A DNA stretch of 64,000 nt from [Borrelia] turdi (GTDB lineage: Bacteria; Spirochaetota; Spirochaetia; Borreliales; Borreliaceae), in assembly GCF_008828755.2 (NCBI RefSeq), contig NZ_QBLM01000002.1, forward strand, positions 124,001 through 188,000, written 5' to 3'. Positions 36,731 to 46,271 of the stretch are shown here, in pieces. How positions within the stretch are numbered: position 1 is the first letter of the stretch; the number at the start of each line of letters is the position of its first letter. Below the pieces are notes generated by a model. That model saw only the letters and a program-made list of their open reading frames with translations, was not told the origin of the DNA and made no database searches. The position numbers and the translations under genes were made by a program.

Positions 36731-37912
36731 ATGTCAATAAAAACAGTAAAAGACTTTAATAGTTTTGCAGGCAAGCGAGCTTTAGTAAGATGTGATTTTA
36801 ATGTTCCCCTAAAAGAGGGGAGCATTAGTGATGATACTAGAATAAAGGCTGCATTGCCCACAATAGAATATCTAAAAGAAAGAGGAGCTAAGATTGTGCT
36901 TATAAGTCATTTGGGTAGACCAGAGGGCAAAAAGAATCTTAAATATTCTCTTAAACCCGTTGCCAATAGATTGTCAGAGCTTTTAGGCCAGGATGTTAGG
37001 ATGCTTTCTGATTGTATTGGAAGCGAAATTGTAAATAATACTTTGCAAATGGAAGATGGCGATGTTGTATTGCTTGAAAATGTAAGGTTTTATTCAGAAG
37101 AGGAAAAAAACGATAAAAGTTTTGCAAAAAAACTTTCTGAGAATGGAGATATTTTTGTAAATGATGCTTTTGGTGCGGCTCATAGGGCTCATGCTTCAAC
37201 GGTAGGGGTTTCCAATTATTTGCCATCTGTTGGTGGATTTTTAATGGAAAAAGAAGACAAATTTCTTGGAGAAGTATTAAAAAATCCTGAAAAGCCATTT
37301 GTTTCGATTATTGGTGGATCTAAGGTTTCTTCAAAGATTGCAGTACTAGAATCGCTTTTATCAAAGTCAAATGTAGTTGTGATTGGCGGTGGAATGGCCT
37401 ATACTTTTTTGCATTCCAAAGGATATTCTATAGGTAAATCTCTTTTAGAAGTTGAATATGTTGATATAGCTTCTTCTTTTTTAAATAAAGCAAAGGAGTT
37501 GGGTGTTAAAGTAATTTTACCACTTGATCACATTGTAGCAGACGATTTTAATAAAAATTCTACTCCTGAGTATATTGATTCCTTTAATATTCCTGAAAAC
37601 AAGATTGGTATGGATGTTGGAGTAAATACTTTAAATGAAATCGAAAAGGTTATAAAGCCTGCCAAGACTATAATTTGGAATGGCCCTCTTGGTGTATTTG
37701 AATTTGATTTATTTTCAAAAGGAACTGCAAAGGTTGCCGAAATGGTAGCATCTTGCTCAGCTTTAACTATTGTTGGTGGTGGAGATTCTGTGGCAGCTGT
37801 TAATAAATTTAATTTATCTGATAAGATCACGCATGTTTCAACAGGTGGTGGTGCGTCACTTGAATATCTTGAAGGTAGGATCTTGCCAGGCATTAAGGTT
37901 TTGGAGAAGTAA
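36731..37912 (+). CDS. pgk: Phosphoglycerate kinase
   Basis: Transfers the acyl phosphate of 1,3-bisphosphoglycerate to ADP, the first ATP-yielding step of glycolysis. 393 residues in two lobes: substrate-binding N-lobe with [24 protein letters not shown] and [15 protein letters not shown], nucleotide-binding C-lobe with [24 protein letters not shown] and [14 protein letters not shown]. All residues expected for activity are visible. It begins 25 bases after gap and ends one base before the tpiA start codon. Confidence 0.98.
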   Translation: MSIKTVKDFNSFAGKRALVRCDFNVPLKEGSISDDTRIKAALPTIEYLKERGAKIVLISHLGRPEGKKNLKYSLKPVANRLSELLGQDVRMLSDCIGSEIVNNTLQMEDGDVVLLENVRFYSEEEKNDKSFAKKLSENGDIFVNDAFGAAHRAHASTVGVSNYLPSVGGFLMEKEDKFLGEVLKNPEKPFVSIIGGSKVSSKIAVLESLLSKSNVVVIGGGMAYTFLHSKGYSIGKSLLEVEYVDIASSFLNKAKELGVKVILPLDHIVADDFNKNSTPEYIDSFNIPENKIGMDVGVNTLNEIEKVIKPAKTIIWNGPLGVFEFDLFSKGTAKVAEMVASCSALTIVGGGDSVAAVNKFNLSDKITHVSTGGGASLEYLEGRILPGIKVLEK

Positions 37913-37913
37913 A

Positions 37914-38675
37914 GTGAGAAAAACATTTTTAGCAGGAAATTGGAAAATGCATTATACAAGTACAGAAGCTTGTATTGTTGCAAAAAAAATTGCTACTGAA
38001 GTTAAAACTTTAAAGAATGATTTTGTAATAATGATAACTCCTCCATTTACGGCGTTGTCTAAGGTTTCAGAATGTATTAAGGATAGTAATATTCTTCTTG
38101 GTGCTCAAAACATGTCTTATATGGAGAGTGGAGCAAGGACAGGTGAAATTTCACCTTTAATGCTTTTAGAATTTGGAGTAGAATATGTTATACTTGGTCA
38201 TTCTGAATGTAGATTGTATTTAGCAGAAACAGATGAAATAATAAATAAAAAGATTCTTGCAGGGCTTAAGCATCCTTTTAAGTATTTAATTCTTTGTGTT
38301 GGAGAAACTCTTGATGAGAGAAGCTCTGGAAAAACTTTAGATGTTGTTTTAGGTCAAGTTAAAAAGGGATTAGATGGCGTTTCTGAATCAGATATTAAAA
38401 GAATAATTTTAGCCTATGAGCCTGTTTGGGCGATTGGAACGGGTAAAACCGCAACTAAGGAAGAAGCAGAAGAAATTCATAAGGCAATTAGGCTTGAAAT
38501 TATGAGTCTTTATTCAAAGTCAGCTTCAGATAATATTATAATTCAATATGGAGGTTCTGTTAATTCGAGCAATGTAAAAGAACTTATGAATGAGCCTGAT
38601 ATTGATGGTGCGTTAATAGGTGGGGCATCTTTGAAGGCTGAATCTTTTTTATCTATAATTAATAACGTTCGTTAG
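37914..38675 (+). CDS. tpiA: Triosephosphate isomerase
   Basis: Interconverts dihydroxyacetone phosphate and glyceraldehyde-3-phosphate. 253 residues when started at GTG 37914, which gives the canonical N-terminus [19 protein letters not shown] precedes it by four bases. Catalytic Lys11 (NWKMH), His96 (LGHSECR) and Glu169 ([11 protein letters not shown]) are present, as is the phosphate-binding GGSVNSSN loop. Longer readings back to 37770 run through the end of pgk and are spurious. Only one base separates it from pgk, so the two are coupled. Confidence 0.98.
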   Translation: MRKTFLAGNWKMHYTSTEACIVAKKIATEVKTLKNDFVIMITPPFTALSKVSECIKDSNILLGAQNMSYMESGARTGEISPLMLLEFGVEYVILGHSECRLYLAETDEIINKKILAGLKHPFKYLILCVGETLDERSSGKTLDVVLGQVKKGLDGVSESDIKRIILAYEPVWAIGTGKTATKEEAEEIHKAIRLEIMSLYSKSASDNIIIQYGGSVNSSNVKELMNEPDIDGALIGGASLKAESFLSIINNVR

Positions 38676-38690
38676 TTAAAGAGGTTTGTT

Positions 38691-39053
38691 TTGGATTTAG
38701 TTAGATTTTTTATTTTTATAATTTTTGTTATTGTTTCAATTTTTATTATCCTTTTAATTTTAATTCAAGATGAGCAGGGTGATGGAATAGGCGGTGTTTT
38801 TGGAGGCGGTAGTTCTTCTATTTTTGGGGCAAAGTCTTCAAGTGTTGCTGTAAAAATTACTGGATTTTTTATAGCATTCTTTTTTATCTTTGTGGTTTTG
38901 TTATCTTTTATGAATAGTAGAAGAGCAGATAATAGCTTTTTAGATGACATAAAGACGGAAAATAAGAATAGTTCAACTTTCTGGGATAATGATAATAATA
39001 AATCAGATACTAATATTAATGAAGTTGAAGAAAAGAGTTTGAAAGAAAAATAA
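38691..39053 (+). CDS. secG: Protein translocase subunit SecG
   Basis: Small non-essential subunit of the SecYEG channel. Two membrane helices flank a glycine- and serine-rich loop: first helix about residues 3-25 (FFIFIIFVIVSIFIILLILIQ), then EQGDGIGGVFGGGSSSIFGAKSS, which is the family signature (GGxFGGGSSxxxFG), then a second helix. The polar tail of about 50 residues is longer than in E. coli and asparagine-rich. It starts at TTG 38691 with GAGG six bases upstream. Linkage of secG to tpiA is common in bacteria. Confidence 0.93.
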   Translation: MDLVRFFIFIIFVIVSIFIILLILIQDEQGDGIGGVFGGGSSSIFGAKSSSVAVKITGFFIAFFFIFVVLLSFMNSRRADNSFLDDIKTENKNSSTFWDNDNNKSDTNINEVEEKSLKEK

Positions 39054-39157
39054 TATTAAATTGATTACTGTTGTGCTATGCTATTTACTATGATAAGTAT
39101 TTTACATAGAGAGTTCCTTTTTTATGCGAAGTGATTTTAAATCATAACTTGTCAATT

Positions 39158-39829
39158 TTATTGAAAGTTTATTTCATTTATATTGTGTTTTTTTAAATAA
39201 TTTAAAGCATTGCTAAAATGATTTGAGCCTAAAAATCCATTGTTTGCTGAATATGGAGATGGATGACTTGTTTCAAGAATTAGGTGCTTTGATGGATCAA
39301 TGAGTTTTTTTTTACTTCTTGCTAGATTGCCCCAAAGCATAAATACAATGTTTTTCAAATTTTTAGAGATTATTTTTATTACTTCATCTGTGAAAATTTC
39401 CCATCCAATAGCTTTGTGAGAAGAAGGCTTGCCTTCTTCGACCGTTAGGATTGTATTTATTAAAAATACACCCTGAATTGCCCATCTTTTTAAATCTCCG
39501 TTTGGAATGGTTTTTATTTTTAAACTTTTTTCTATTTCTTTAAATATGTTTTGCAAAGACGGGGGAATTTTAATTTTTGAATCTACAGAAAAAGCAAGTC
39601 CATTTGCTTGATTTTTTCCATGATATGGATCTTGTCCAATTATTACCACTTTTATGTCTTTAAATGGCAAAGAATTAAAAGCATTAAATATAAGTTTTGG
39701 AGGAGGAAATATTTTTTCTTTTTTTGTTTTATATTCATGTTTTATAAATTTCACAAGTTTTTTAAAGTATTCCTTGTTAAATTCATTGTTTAAAACTTTT
39801 TCCCAAGATTCTTCAATTTTTACTTTCAT
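39158..39829 (-). CDS. ung: Uracil-DNA glycosylase
   Basis: Base-excision repair enzyme that removes uracil from DNA. 223 residues with the complete family set: the water-activating loop [18 protein letters not shown], the [18 protein letters not shown] segment, and the minor-groove loop HPSPYSAN. Important for an AT-rich genome facing cytosine deamination. The start is ATG 39829; TATAAT ends six bases before it and no Shine-Dalgarno sequence is present, so the transcript may be leaderless. It is divergent from the trmH-like gene. Confidence 0.97.
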   Translation of the reverse strand: MKVKIEESWEKVLNNEFNKEYFKKLVKFIKHEYKTKKEKIFPPPKLIFNAFNSLPFKDIKVVIIGQDPYHGKNQANGLAFSVDSKIKIPPSLQNIFKEIEKSLKIKTIPNGDLKRWAIQGVFLINTILTVEEGKPSSHKAIGWEIFTDEVIKIISKNLKNIVFMLWGNLARSKKKLIDPSKHLILETSHPSPYSANNGFLGSNHFSNALNYLKKHNINEINFQ

Positions 39830-39835
39830 TTTTGT

Positions 39836-39841
39836 ATTATA
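39836..39841 (-). promoter_or_regulatory. -10 box six bases before ung
   Basis: Minus-strand TATAAT (plus-strand 39836-39841), separated from ATG 39829 by ACAAAA only. The -35 region is poor. Confidence 0.45.
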
Positions 39842-39907
39842 TAAGAAATAGTTTGTATTTGAAATATATGAAGTACTGCTTTACTGTTTTAAAATTTAAT
39901 TTTTATT

Positions 39908-40564
39908 ATGGATGCTGATGTATTAAAAAGAATAGATATTTTGTCTAAATTTATTACAGATGAAAAAAAAGCTAGGATTGAAAGAGTATTAAGTAGTCGC
40001 ACCAATTATTTAACATTTGTGCTTGAAGATATTTTTCAGCCTCAAAATGCAAGTGCTACCATTAGGACAGGTGAAATTTTAGGACTTAGCGATGTTCATA
40101 TTATTAGTAAAAAAAATAAGCACATCTTAAATCCAGATGTTACTTTAGGGTCTTCGCAATGGATAAATTTAAATAAATACAATAATACTGAGTTTGCAAT
40201 TGATAGATTAAAGTCTAATGGATATAGCATAGTGGCCACATCTTTGAATGAACAATCAATAAATCTTGAAAATTTTCCAATTAACAATAAAATGGCAATA
40301 TTTTTTGGGACAGAGTTAACAGGTCTTAGTGAAGAAGTCTTGAAAGCTGCCGATTTATATGTAAAAATACCCATGTATGGATTTACTCAAAGCTATAACA
40401 TTTCTGTAGCTGTTGCGATAATTATGTATTCTTTATTGACTCGCCTAAGAAAAAGTGGTATTGATTACATGTTAAATGATGCTGAGAAATTAAATTTGAG
40501 ATTAAAATACTATAGACAAGTTGTTAAAAATTATCAATTTATTGAAAATCTTATTAATTCTTAA
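39908..40564 (+). CDS. TrmH/SpoU-family RNA 2'-O-methyltransferase
   Basis: SPOUT methyltransferase, 218 residues. Motif 1 is LEDIFQPQNASATIRTGEILG, motif 2 IFFGTELTGLSEEVL, motif 3 IPMYGFTQSYNISVAVAIIMY, which together are specific to the TrmH/TrmL group. The arginine in the N-G-like motif 1 and length fit TrmH, which methylates G18 of tRNA; the rRNA enzyme RlmB is longer, so TrmH is favoured. The ATG lacks a Shine-Dalgarno sequence. The 3' end overlaps the convergent transporter gene by four bases. Confidence 0.88.
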   Translation: MDADVLKRIDILSKFITDEKKARIERVLSSRTNYLTFVLEDIFQPQNASATIRTGEILGLSDVHIISKKNKHILNPDVTLGSSQWINLNKYNNTEFAIDRLKSNGYSIVATSLNEQSINLENFPINNKMAIFFGTELTGLSEEVLKAADLYVKIPMYGFTQSYNISVAVAIIMYSLLTRLRKSGIDYMLNDAEKLNLRLKYYRQVVKNYQFIENLINS

Positions 40565-41262
40565 ACTTCTCTTATTCTTTTCCAAGAATTTATAAATAAA
40601 TAAAAAATGGTGTCAATTATAATTATTGTTAATGTAATAATTAGAGAACCTTTTATAAGTTCGATATTTTTTGTTTCGGGGTAGAATTTAAATATTGTAT
40701 TTATAGATATTGAAACTAGTAAATTAGCCATATATCCAGAAATTAGCCTTGATAGAGGATGAATAATCCATAAAGATTTTATTTTTATTTGTTTAAAATA
40801 ATTATACAGTGAGATATTTATATATTGAGATAGAAAAAACACATATGTTCCAATTAATATTGTTAGAATGTATGTAAAATTATTGAACAATATTTTAAAA
40901 TGAATATCCGAAGTGTCTAATTTATTATGATTAAATAATATCATAAAATTAATCATAATTGTAAAAGTTATGTTTAATAAAAGACTCAGTATTATGGAAT
41001 TTGTTGCCTCTTTTTTGTTATATTTTTCTACTATTAAGTTTAAAGAGAATAATGCCGATAAAAAAGTAATACCTGATAAATTTAAAGATATTTCAAATGT
41101 TTTTAAATTTCTTAATATTATAATATTTGATATTGTTGAAATAATTGCATTGAAACAAAAAAGACCGGATTTTCCGAAAAATCTGTAAAGAATTCCCAAT
41201 GTTATATATGTAAAGAGAAGTATCCCTATCCATAAGTTTAAATCAAACATATCCTGATTCAT
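40561..41262 (-). CDS. Diverged YhhQ/VUT-family membrane protein
   Basis: A 233-residue protein with about six membrane segments. It follows the gene for a clear YhhQ homologue (41327-42001) and seems to be an old, eroded copy of it: LIVEKYNKKEATNSIIL stands where the family has ILSEFYGKKxxKKAV, and PLSRLISGYMANLLVSISINTIF where it has RTNGSTLISGLVDTIIF. The polar residues of these motifs have mostly gone, so the transport substrate, if any, may differ. It lies 64 bases downstream of its sister gene on the same strand and is probably co-transcribed. The assignment is by eye. Confidence 0.68.
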   Translation of the reverse strand: MNQDMFDLNLWIGILLFTYITLGILYRFFGKSGLFCFNAIISTISNIIILRNLKTFEISLNLSGITFLSALFSLNLIVEKYNKKEATNSIILSLLLNITFTIMINFMILFNHNKLDTSDIHFKILFNNFTYILTILIGTYVFFLSQYINISLYNYFKQIKIKSLWIIHPLSRLISGYMANLLVSISINTIFKFYPETKNIELIKGSLIITLTIIIIDTIFYLFINSWKRIREV

Positions 41263-41326
41263 AGCATTTAATTTTACCAGATTAATTATTTTAGATAAAG
41301 TTTTTTATTTATATAAAATAACTTTT

Positions 41327-42001
41327 TTATTTTTGAAGTTTTATATATTTTGCAAAATATATAAAAGGTGTTCCTAAAATTGCTGCTAAACCTTTAATTA
41401 GGTATGTGGAAATTACTATATCTAGGAAAGCTTGCTTTGGAAATACCTTAAAATAAGTTGCTATACTTACAAAAATTATTGTATCTACTAAGCCGCTTAT
41501 TAATGTTGATCCATTGGTTCTGAAAAATAAAAACCTAGGAAATTTTTTTTTAATAAACTGATATAGGTATACATCGTTTAATTGGGATACTAGGTATGCA
41601 ACAAGAGAGGCTAATAGTAAAGCTGGGATTGAAGAGAAAATAGCTTCTAAGCTTTTAAAATTTTCTTGACTTCTATTTGACATAAAGTGAATTTGGGCAT
41701 TTGTTAATACTGCAAAGACAATAAAACTAATAAATCCAATATAAACGGCTTTTTTTGAAGTTTTTTTTCCATAAAATTCTGAGAGAATATCTGTTGCAAT
41801 GTATGACGAGGCATAAATAATGTTGCCTAATGTAGCATTAATTCCAAATATTGTAATTTGTTTTAAAACTTGAATGTTTGCTATAATAATTGCTACTGCA
41901 ACCCATGCAAATAATCCGTTTTTTTTAAAAAAAAGGAATATAATAATCAAAAATGAATAAGTAGTAATTAGCATAACGAACCATAAAATTTCATTAAACA
42001 T
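41327..42001 (-). CDS. YhhQ/VUT-family queuosine-precursor transporter
   Basis: A 224-residue, six-helix membrane protein of the YhhQ (VUT, PF02592) family, whose tested members import queuosine precursors such as preQ1/preQ0. Signature motifs are ATDILSEFYGKKTSKKAV after helix 3, SQLNDVYLYQFIKKKF, and FFRTNGSTLISGLVDTIIF. I recall tgt and queA genes elsewhere in Borrelia genomes but no de novo pathway, which would make import necessary; that is from memory and not visible here. It has a good promoter (TTGCAA-17-TATAAT) and is followed by a degenerate sister gene. Confidence 0.87.
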   Translation of the reverse strand: MFNEILWFVMLITTYSFLIIIFLFFKKNGLFAWVAVAIIIANIQVLKQITIFGINATLGNIIYASSYIATDILSEFYGKKTSKKAVYIGFISFIVFAVLTNAQIHFMSNRSQENFKSLEAIFSSIPALLLASLVAYLVSQLNDVYLYQFIKKKFPRFLFFRTNGSTLISGLVDTIIFVSIATYFKVFPKQAFLDIVISTYLIKGLAAILGTPFIYFAKYIKLQK

Positions 42002-42041
42002 ACAATTCTCTTTTAGTAATATTAGTAATATCAGATTTACT

Positions 42042-42070
42042 ATTATAAAATTTTAGTTTAGTTTTTGCAA
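42042..42070 (-). promoter_or_regulatory. Sigma-70 promoter of the YhhQ genes
   Basis: Minus strand: TTGCAA (plus 42065-42070), 17-base spacer, TATAAT (plus 42042-42047), 40 bases before the ATG. A short direct repeat AGTAATATT/AGTAATAT (42015-42031) lies in the leader. Confidence 0.6.
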
Positions 42071-42081
42071 ATAATGCAATA

Positions 42082-42110
42082 TTGTTGTTTTCTTGAAACT
42101 ATGGTAAAAT
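42082..42110 (+). promoter_or_regulatory. Promoter of tmRNA
   Basis: TTGTTG (42082-42087), 17-base spacer and extended -10 TGGTAAAAT (42102-42110), 13 bases before the mature 5' end of tmRNA. Confidence 0.55.
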
Positions 42111-42123
42111 GGCACTTGCATGG

Positions 42124-42482
42124 GGGGATGTTTTGGATTTGACTGAAAATGCTAATATTGTAAGTTGCAGGCAGAGGGAATCTCTTAAAACTTCTAAAAT
42201 AAATGCAAAAAATAATAACTTTACAAGCTCAAACCTTGTAATGGCTGCTTAAGTTAGCAGAGAGTTTTGTTGAATTTGGCTTTGAGGTTCACTTATACTC
42301 TTTTTGACATCGAAGCTTGCTTAAAAATGTTTTCAGGTTGATTTTTAGGGACTTTTATACTTGAGAGCAATTTGGCGGTTTGCTAGTATTTCCAAACCAT
42401 ATTGCTTAATAAAATACTAGATAAGCTTGTAGAAGCTTATGGTATTGTTTTTAGGACGCGGGTTCAATTCCCGCCATCTCCA
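42124..42482 (+). ncRNA. ssrA: Transfer-messenger RNA (tmRNA, ssrA)
   Basis: One-piece tmRNA that rescues stalled ribosomes with SmpB (gene at 57687). The 5' end GGGGATG (42124-42130) pairs with CATCTCC (42475-42481), one G:U included, to form the tRNA-like acceptor stem; discriminator A is 42482 and CCA is not encoded. The T arm GCGGG-TTCAATT-CCCGC is at about 42458-42474. The tag reading frame begins at GCA 42205 and ends at TAA 42250-42252, coding for AKNNNFTSSNLVMAA, which ends in the AA expected for protease recognition. Sequence before the tag and the AT-rich pseudoknot region between 42253 and 42440 complete the molecule. Confidence 0.96.
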
Positions 42483-42558
42483 TTTATTTTATTCTTTTGT
42501 ATATCTTTTAAATATAAAAAGCATTGCTAAATTTAGAGGTTTTGTAATCATTATTTAA

Positions 42559-42630
42559 AGCGTCCTATCGGAATCGAACCGACATCATTAGCTTGGAAGG
42601 CTAAGGTAATAGCCATTATACGAAGGACGC
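42559..42630 (-). tRNA. tRNA-Gly, anticodon UCC
   Basis: The minus strand folds into a full cloverleaf: acceptor stem GCGTCCT/AGGACGC, anticodon arm TTAGC-CTTCCAA-GCTAA with anticodon TCC, and T arm TCGG-TTCGATT-CCGA. Discriminator base is T (42559), usual for glycine, and CCA is not encoded. It lies 76 bases beyond the tmRNA on the opposite strand. Confidence 0.96.
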
Positions 42631-42780
42631 AAGACGATACTTTACTTATATAAAAAAAATCAATTTATGTCAATAAGATTTATTGTAATGTTATTTTTGG
42701 CTAGTAATTTTTTTTTTAAATAAGTACAATTAATCTAACTTAAATGTAGTCAAGTACAAAAACTTGTGTGGAGGAAATTG

Positions 42781-43149
42781 ATGGGAGAGAGAGGGGAAGT
42801 ATACTCTGAGAAACTATTTACAGAGTCTGAGAGAACTTATTTTTTTAATGTCAAGGAAAATAGAAAAGGGGATTATTTTTTAAATATTGTAGAGAGCAAA
42901 AGAAGTCCAAGCGGAGATTTTGAAAGGCATTCTATTTTTGTATATGAAGAAAATATAAGTGAGTTTGAATCCAATTTGCTTAAGGCAATAGCTGTTATTA
43001 AGCAGAAAGTATCTAAAGGGTCTTTTGGTTCTTCTATGAGGCATAATAAAGGTTATGATGAATATGAAGAGGGATCTAAAGTAGACGATTCTAGATTTCA
43101 TAAGAAATCTAATATATCAGGTGGTCGATTTAAAAAGAAGGATTATTAA
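42781..43149 (+). CDS. bpuR: PUR-domain nucleic-acid-binding protein BpuR
   Basis: 122-residue PUR-alpha-type protein (DUF3276). One PUR repeat occupies about residues 1-85 ([58 protein letters not shown]), followed by a glycine-, serine- and lysine-rich tail. In Borrelia burgdorferi BpuR is known to bind DNA and RNA and to act as a co-repressor of erp operons and on its own message. I start at ATG 42781, six bases after GGAGG (42770-42774), not at the upstream GTG 42766, which would overlap that site. The 150 bases upstream to the tRNA hold no gene; TACAAT at 42725 is a possible -10. Confidence 0.93.
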   Translation: MGERGEVYSEKLFTESERTYFFNVKENRKGDYFLNIVESKRSPSGDFERHSIFVYEENISEFESNLLKAIAVIKQKVSKGSFGSSMRHNKGYDEYEEGSKVDDSRFHKKSNISGGRFKKKDY

Positions 43150-43160
43150 TTTTTATTTTT

Positions 43161-43706
43161 TTAAATTAGTTTGAAATTTTTTCTATGAAGGCTTAAAACC
43201 CCATATTTTTTTATTGCATTTTTATGTTCTTTTGTGGGGTATCCTTTATTTTTTTTGAGTAAATATAATGGATAAATTTTATCATATTCATCCATTAGTT
43301 TATCTCTTTTAACTTTAGCAATAATTGAAGCAGCTTTTATTTCGTCTATTATTGAATCTCCTTTTATTATAGCTTTAACAGTTTTTGCTGTTATTTTTGG
43401 GACAAATTTGCCATCTACAAATACTAAACTGCAATTTAATTTTAGATTTTCGTATGCAGTTTGCATTGAAAGAAGAGATGCGTTGTGAATATTTATTTTT
43501 TCTATTACTATATTTGAGACCTCAGCGAATGCATAATATGAGTTTTCAAGTATTAATGAAGATAGGTATTCTCTTTTTTCTTTTTTTAGTTTTTTAGAAT
43601 CATTCAATTCTTTTATAAAGTTAGGTTTTTTTTTGAAAACTACAGCAGCGCTTAGAATAGGTCCAAAAATACATCCTCTTCCAACTTCATCTATTCCGCA
43701 AATCAT
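43161..43706 (-). CDS. rnhB: Ribonuclease HII
   Basis: Degrades RNA in RNA-DNA hybrids and removes single ribonucleotides from DNA. The catalytic carboxylates appear in GIDEVGRGCIFGPI (Asp, Glu), in FVDGKF and in KGDSIIDEIKAASIIAKVKRD, the standard RNase HII pattern; the final EHKNAIKKYGVLSLHRKNF is also typical (xxHRxxF). 181 residues, normal length. It stands alone on the minus strand, convergent with bpuR (11 bases) and divergent from smc. Confidence 0.95.
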   Translation of the reverse strand: MICGIDEVGRGCIFGPILSAAVVFKKKPNFIKELNDSKKLKKEKREYLSSLILENSYYAFAEVSNIVIEKINIHNASLLSMQTAYENLKLNCSLVFVDGKFVPKITAKTVKAIIKGDSIIDEIKAASIIAKVKRDKLMDEYDKIYPLYLLKKNKGYPTKEHKNAIKKYGVLSLHRKNFKLI

Positions 43707-43798
43707 AATTAACCTTTTTATAAAAATATTTTTATTTATTATAATATGGAATTGTAGATTTATTAGTAATTGATTTTTAATTTTAATTAGGAGTTAGC

Positions 43799-46246
43799 TT
43801 GGTTTTGGAAAAAATAGTACTCTTGGGGTTTAAATCTTTTTTAAGCAGACAAGAGTTTGGAATAGGCAAAAATTTAAGTTTTATTGTTGGCCCTAATGGA
43901 TGTGGGAAGAGTAATCTTATTGATGCTGTGCGTTTTTGTATGGGAGAAGATAATTTAAAATTTTTAAGGGTTGAAGATATTGCGGATTTAATTTCTGTTT
44001 CAAAATCCGGAAAATCAAATTTTGCAGAAATAACTCTTTTTTTTAGCAATATTGACGGTGAAAAATCGACTTTAAGAGAATTTGGGACGAATTTTTATAT
44101 TCGCAGGCGTCTTTATAAGGATGGTTCGAGTGAATATTATTTTAATAATAAAATTTTAAATTTTCAAGATTATAATAGACTTTTGAACAGGTTTCAGTTT
44201 AAAAAATCTCCTTATATGTTTATAACTCAAGGTAGAGTTGAAGACATTTCTTTGGGAAGGAATGTAAATCTTAAATCTTTAATTGAACAAGCAAGCGGAA
44301 TAGATATTTTGAAAATTGAAGAAGAAGAGGCTCTTAAAAATTTTAAGCAGTCCAATCAAAATTTATCATCTTTGTTAGCCTTGCAAGAAAATTTAAGGCA
44401 AAAGTACGATAACATAAAAAATGTTTATTTTTTGAGGAAAAAACATCAAGATTTAAGTCAAAAATTAGAAGCTTTAGAAAAAAAAATCACATTAAAAAAG
44501 CTTTTCAATATTAATTTTGATATTAATGTTTTAAAAAGCGAATTAAATTTAGATGGTTTGAGTAAATTTTTGTCTTCTAGTTTTAAGGAAAAGTTAGAAT
44601 TTTATTCATTTAGAGAAAAAAATGTTGTTAATAATATTCAAGCATTAGAAAAGGATCTTGAGCTTACGAAGTCTAAAATTCTTGGACTAGAGATTAAAAT
44701 TCAAAAATTAGAACAAGAAAAGATGGTAAAGATGAATTTAGAAGATAAGTTTTTCAAGAGTAAATCTAAGTTTGAGGAGAAAAAAAATTCCATAAATAAC
44801 GATTTATATCAATTAAATAGTTTGCTTAAAGAAAAGAAAAATGAATTTTTTTCTTTAAGTGACGAGATTAATAGATATACTAAAAGTTTTTTTGAACTTG
44901 TTGATTTAATTTTATCTGTATTAAAGAGTGCTAAATCAGAAGAGCTTGTTTTATTAAAAGAGAATATATTAGAGTCTCTTAAGCTTTTTGAAGAATCATT
45001 GAGTATAAAATATATTAAAGAGATTAGAATAAATTTAATAAGGTATATTAGCAAAGATGAGAATCTTTTGGCTTTATTGAAGGATAAGATTGAGCCTATT
45101 TTCGATCAAAACGTTAATTTAAAAAAATTTTTGCTTGAAAAAAATGCCTTAAAAGCAAATTTTGCTAAAGAGATAACAAATATCGAGAGATTAATAGAAG
45201 AAAAGACACTTCAATTAAATGATGTATTAGGAGAACTTGAGTATATAGAGCTTTCTAAATTTAAAAATTTAGACGAAATTAAACTTATAGATGGTAATTT
45301 AGAATTTTTATTTGAATCTAAGAATAGTCTTGATGAAGAGCTTAAAGATTTGTATTTAAAGCTTGAAAATTCAAATTTAGAAAAAAGCGATATTCAGCTT
45401 GAGTTAAGCAATCTTATTGGTGCTTCAAAATCCAGCAATGAGTCTTTCAAAGAAAAGGATTTGAGTTCTTTAAGATTTTTAAATGATTTTAAAAAAACTA
45501 ATTATTATGAATATATAAAAAAACAGACAGAGTACGAATTTCTTTTAAACTCTAATGCAAGCATTAAGAGTGAAATAGAAAATTTCAATATTTCTAATAA
45601 AATGTCTAATAAATTTGAATTAGAAGAAGATCTTTTAACCAAAGAGATACTTCATAAAGAGATTGCTGCAATCAATTTAGGTGATTATGTATTTTTCAAT
45701 ATTGATAAAGAATTTGATGAAACTAAGGATCGTTTTGAAAAAGTAAGTTTACAAGTAGAAGATTTAAAGCTTTCAAAATCTTCATTACAAAAACTTCAAA
45801 AAAAAATAAAAAATGAGATTTCTAAAAAGTTTAGAGAATCATTTGATGAGATTAATAAAAATTTTTCTTACTTTTTTAAAAAAATTTTCAAAGGAACTGC
45901 CATTCTTTTTTATAATGAAAATACCGATAATGTTGAGATTAGAATAAATTTTTCAAACAAATTTGTAAAAAACAATAATATGCTTTCAGGAGGTGAGAGT
46001 ACTTTAGTTAGTATGGCTTTTTTATTTGCGCTTTATTATTATTCTCCTGCTTGTTTTTGTATGCTTGATGAAATAGATGCAGCTCTTGATTTTGAGAATA
46101 GCAAAAAACTTTCTTTACTTTTAAAAGAATTAGGGAAAAAAATTCAACTCTTAGTAATAACCCATAATGCATATGTTTCTGAGGGGGGTGAAAATTTGAT
46201 AGGGATTACACTTGATAATGGTGAAAGCAAGGTGTTTAATATATAA
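43799..46246 (+). CDS. smc: Short SMC chromosome-segregation ATPase
   Basis: Chromosome-condensation ATPase. The head halves are intact: Walker A GPNGCGKSNLIDAVRF near residue 31, Q-loop FITQGRVEDI, and at the C-terminus LSGGESTLVSMAF (about 729) with Walker B CFCMLDEIDAALD and H-loop ITHNAYV. Between them lie only about 550 residues, almost all coiled coil, for a total of 815 instead of the usual ~1,150-1,200. I cannot find a hinge domain with its glycine motifs; a non-coiled stretch around residues 375-450 may take its place. Translation starts at TTG 43799 with AGGAG five bases upstream. The next two genes follow closely, so it heads a small operon. Confidence 0.93.
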   Translation: MVLEKIVLLGFKSFLSRQEFGIGKNLSFIVGPNGCGKSNLIDAVRFCMGEDNLKFLRVEDIADLISVSKSGKSNFAEITLFFSNIDGEKSTLREFGTNFYIRRRLYKDGSSEYYFNNKILNFQDYNRLLNRFQFKKSPYMFITQGRVEDISLGRNVNLKSLIEQASGIDILKIEEEEALKNFKQSNQNLSSLLALQENLRQKYDNIKNVYFLRKKHQDLSQKLEALEKKITLKKLFNINFDINVLKSELNLDGLSKFLSSSFKEKLEFYSFREKNVVNNIQALEKDLELTKSKILGLEIKIQKLEQEKMVKMNLEDKFFKSKSKFEEKKNSINNDLYQLNSLLKEKKNEFFSLSDEINRYTKSFFELVDLILSVLKSAKSEELVLLKENILESLKLFEESLSIKYIKEIRINLIRYISKDENLLALLKDKIEPIFDQNVNLKKFLLEKNALKANFAKEITNIERLIEEKTLQLNDVLGELEYIELSKFKNLDEIKLIDGNLEFLFESKNSLDEELKDLYLKLENSNLEKSDIQLELSNLIGASKSSNESFKEKDLSSLRFLNDFKKTNYYEYIKKQTEYEFLLNSNASIKSEIENFNISNKMSNKFELEEDLLTKEILHKEIAAINLGDYVFFNIDKEFDETKDRFEKVSLQVEDLKLSKSSLQKLQKKIKNEISKKFRESFDEINKNFSYFFKKIFKGTAILFYNENTDNVEIRINFSNKFVKNNNMLSGGESTLVSMAFLFALYYYSPACFCMLDEIDAALDFENSKKLSLLLKELGKKIQLLVITHNAYVSEGGENLIGITLDNGESKVFNI

Positions 46247-46271
46247 TTAAGTTATATTTAAGGGAATTAAC

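Noticed and set aside
37770..37913. Upstream extension of tpiA
   Set aside because: Runs inside pgk; GTG 37914 gives the conserved N-terminus.
42253..42440. Short open frames inside the tmRNA
   Set aside because: They fall in the structured RNA and have no ribosome sites; only the tag frame is supported.
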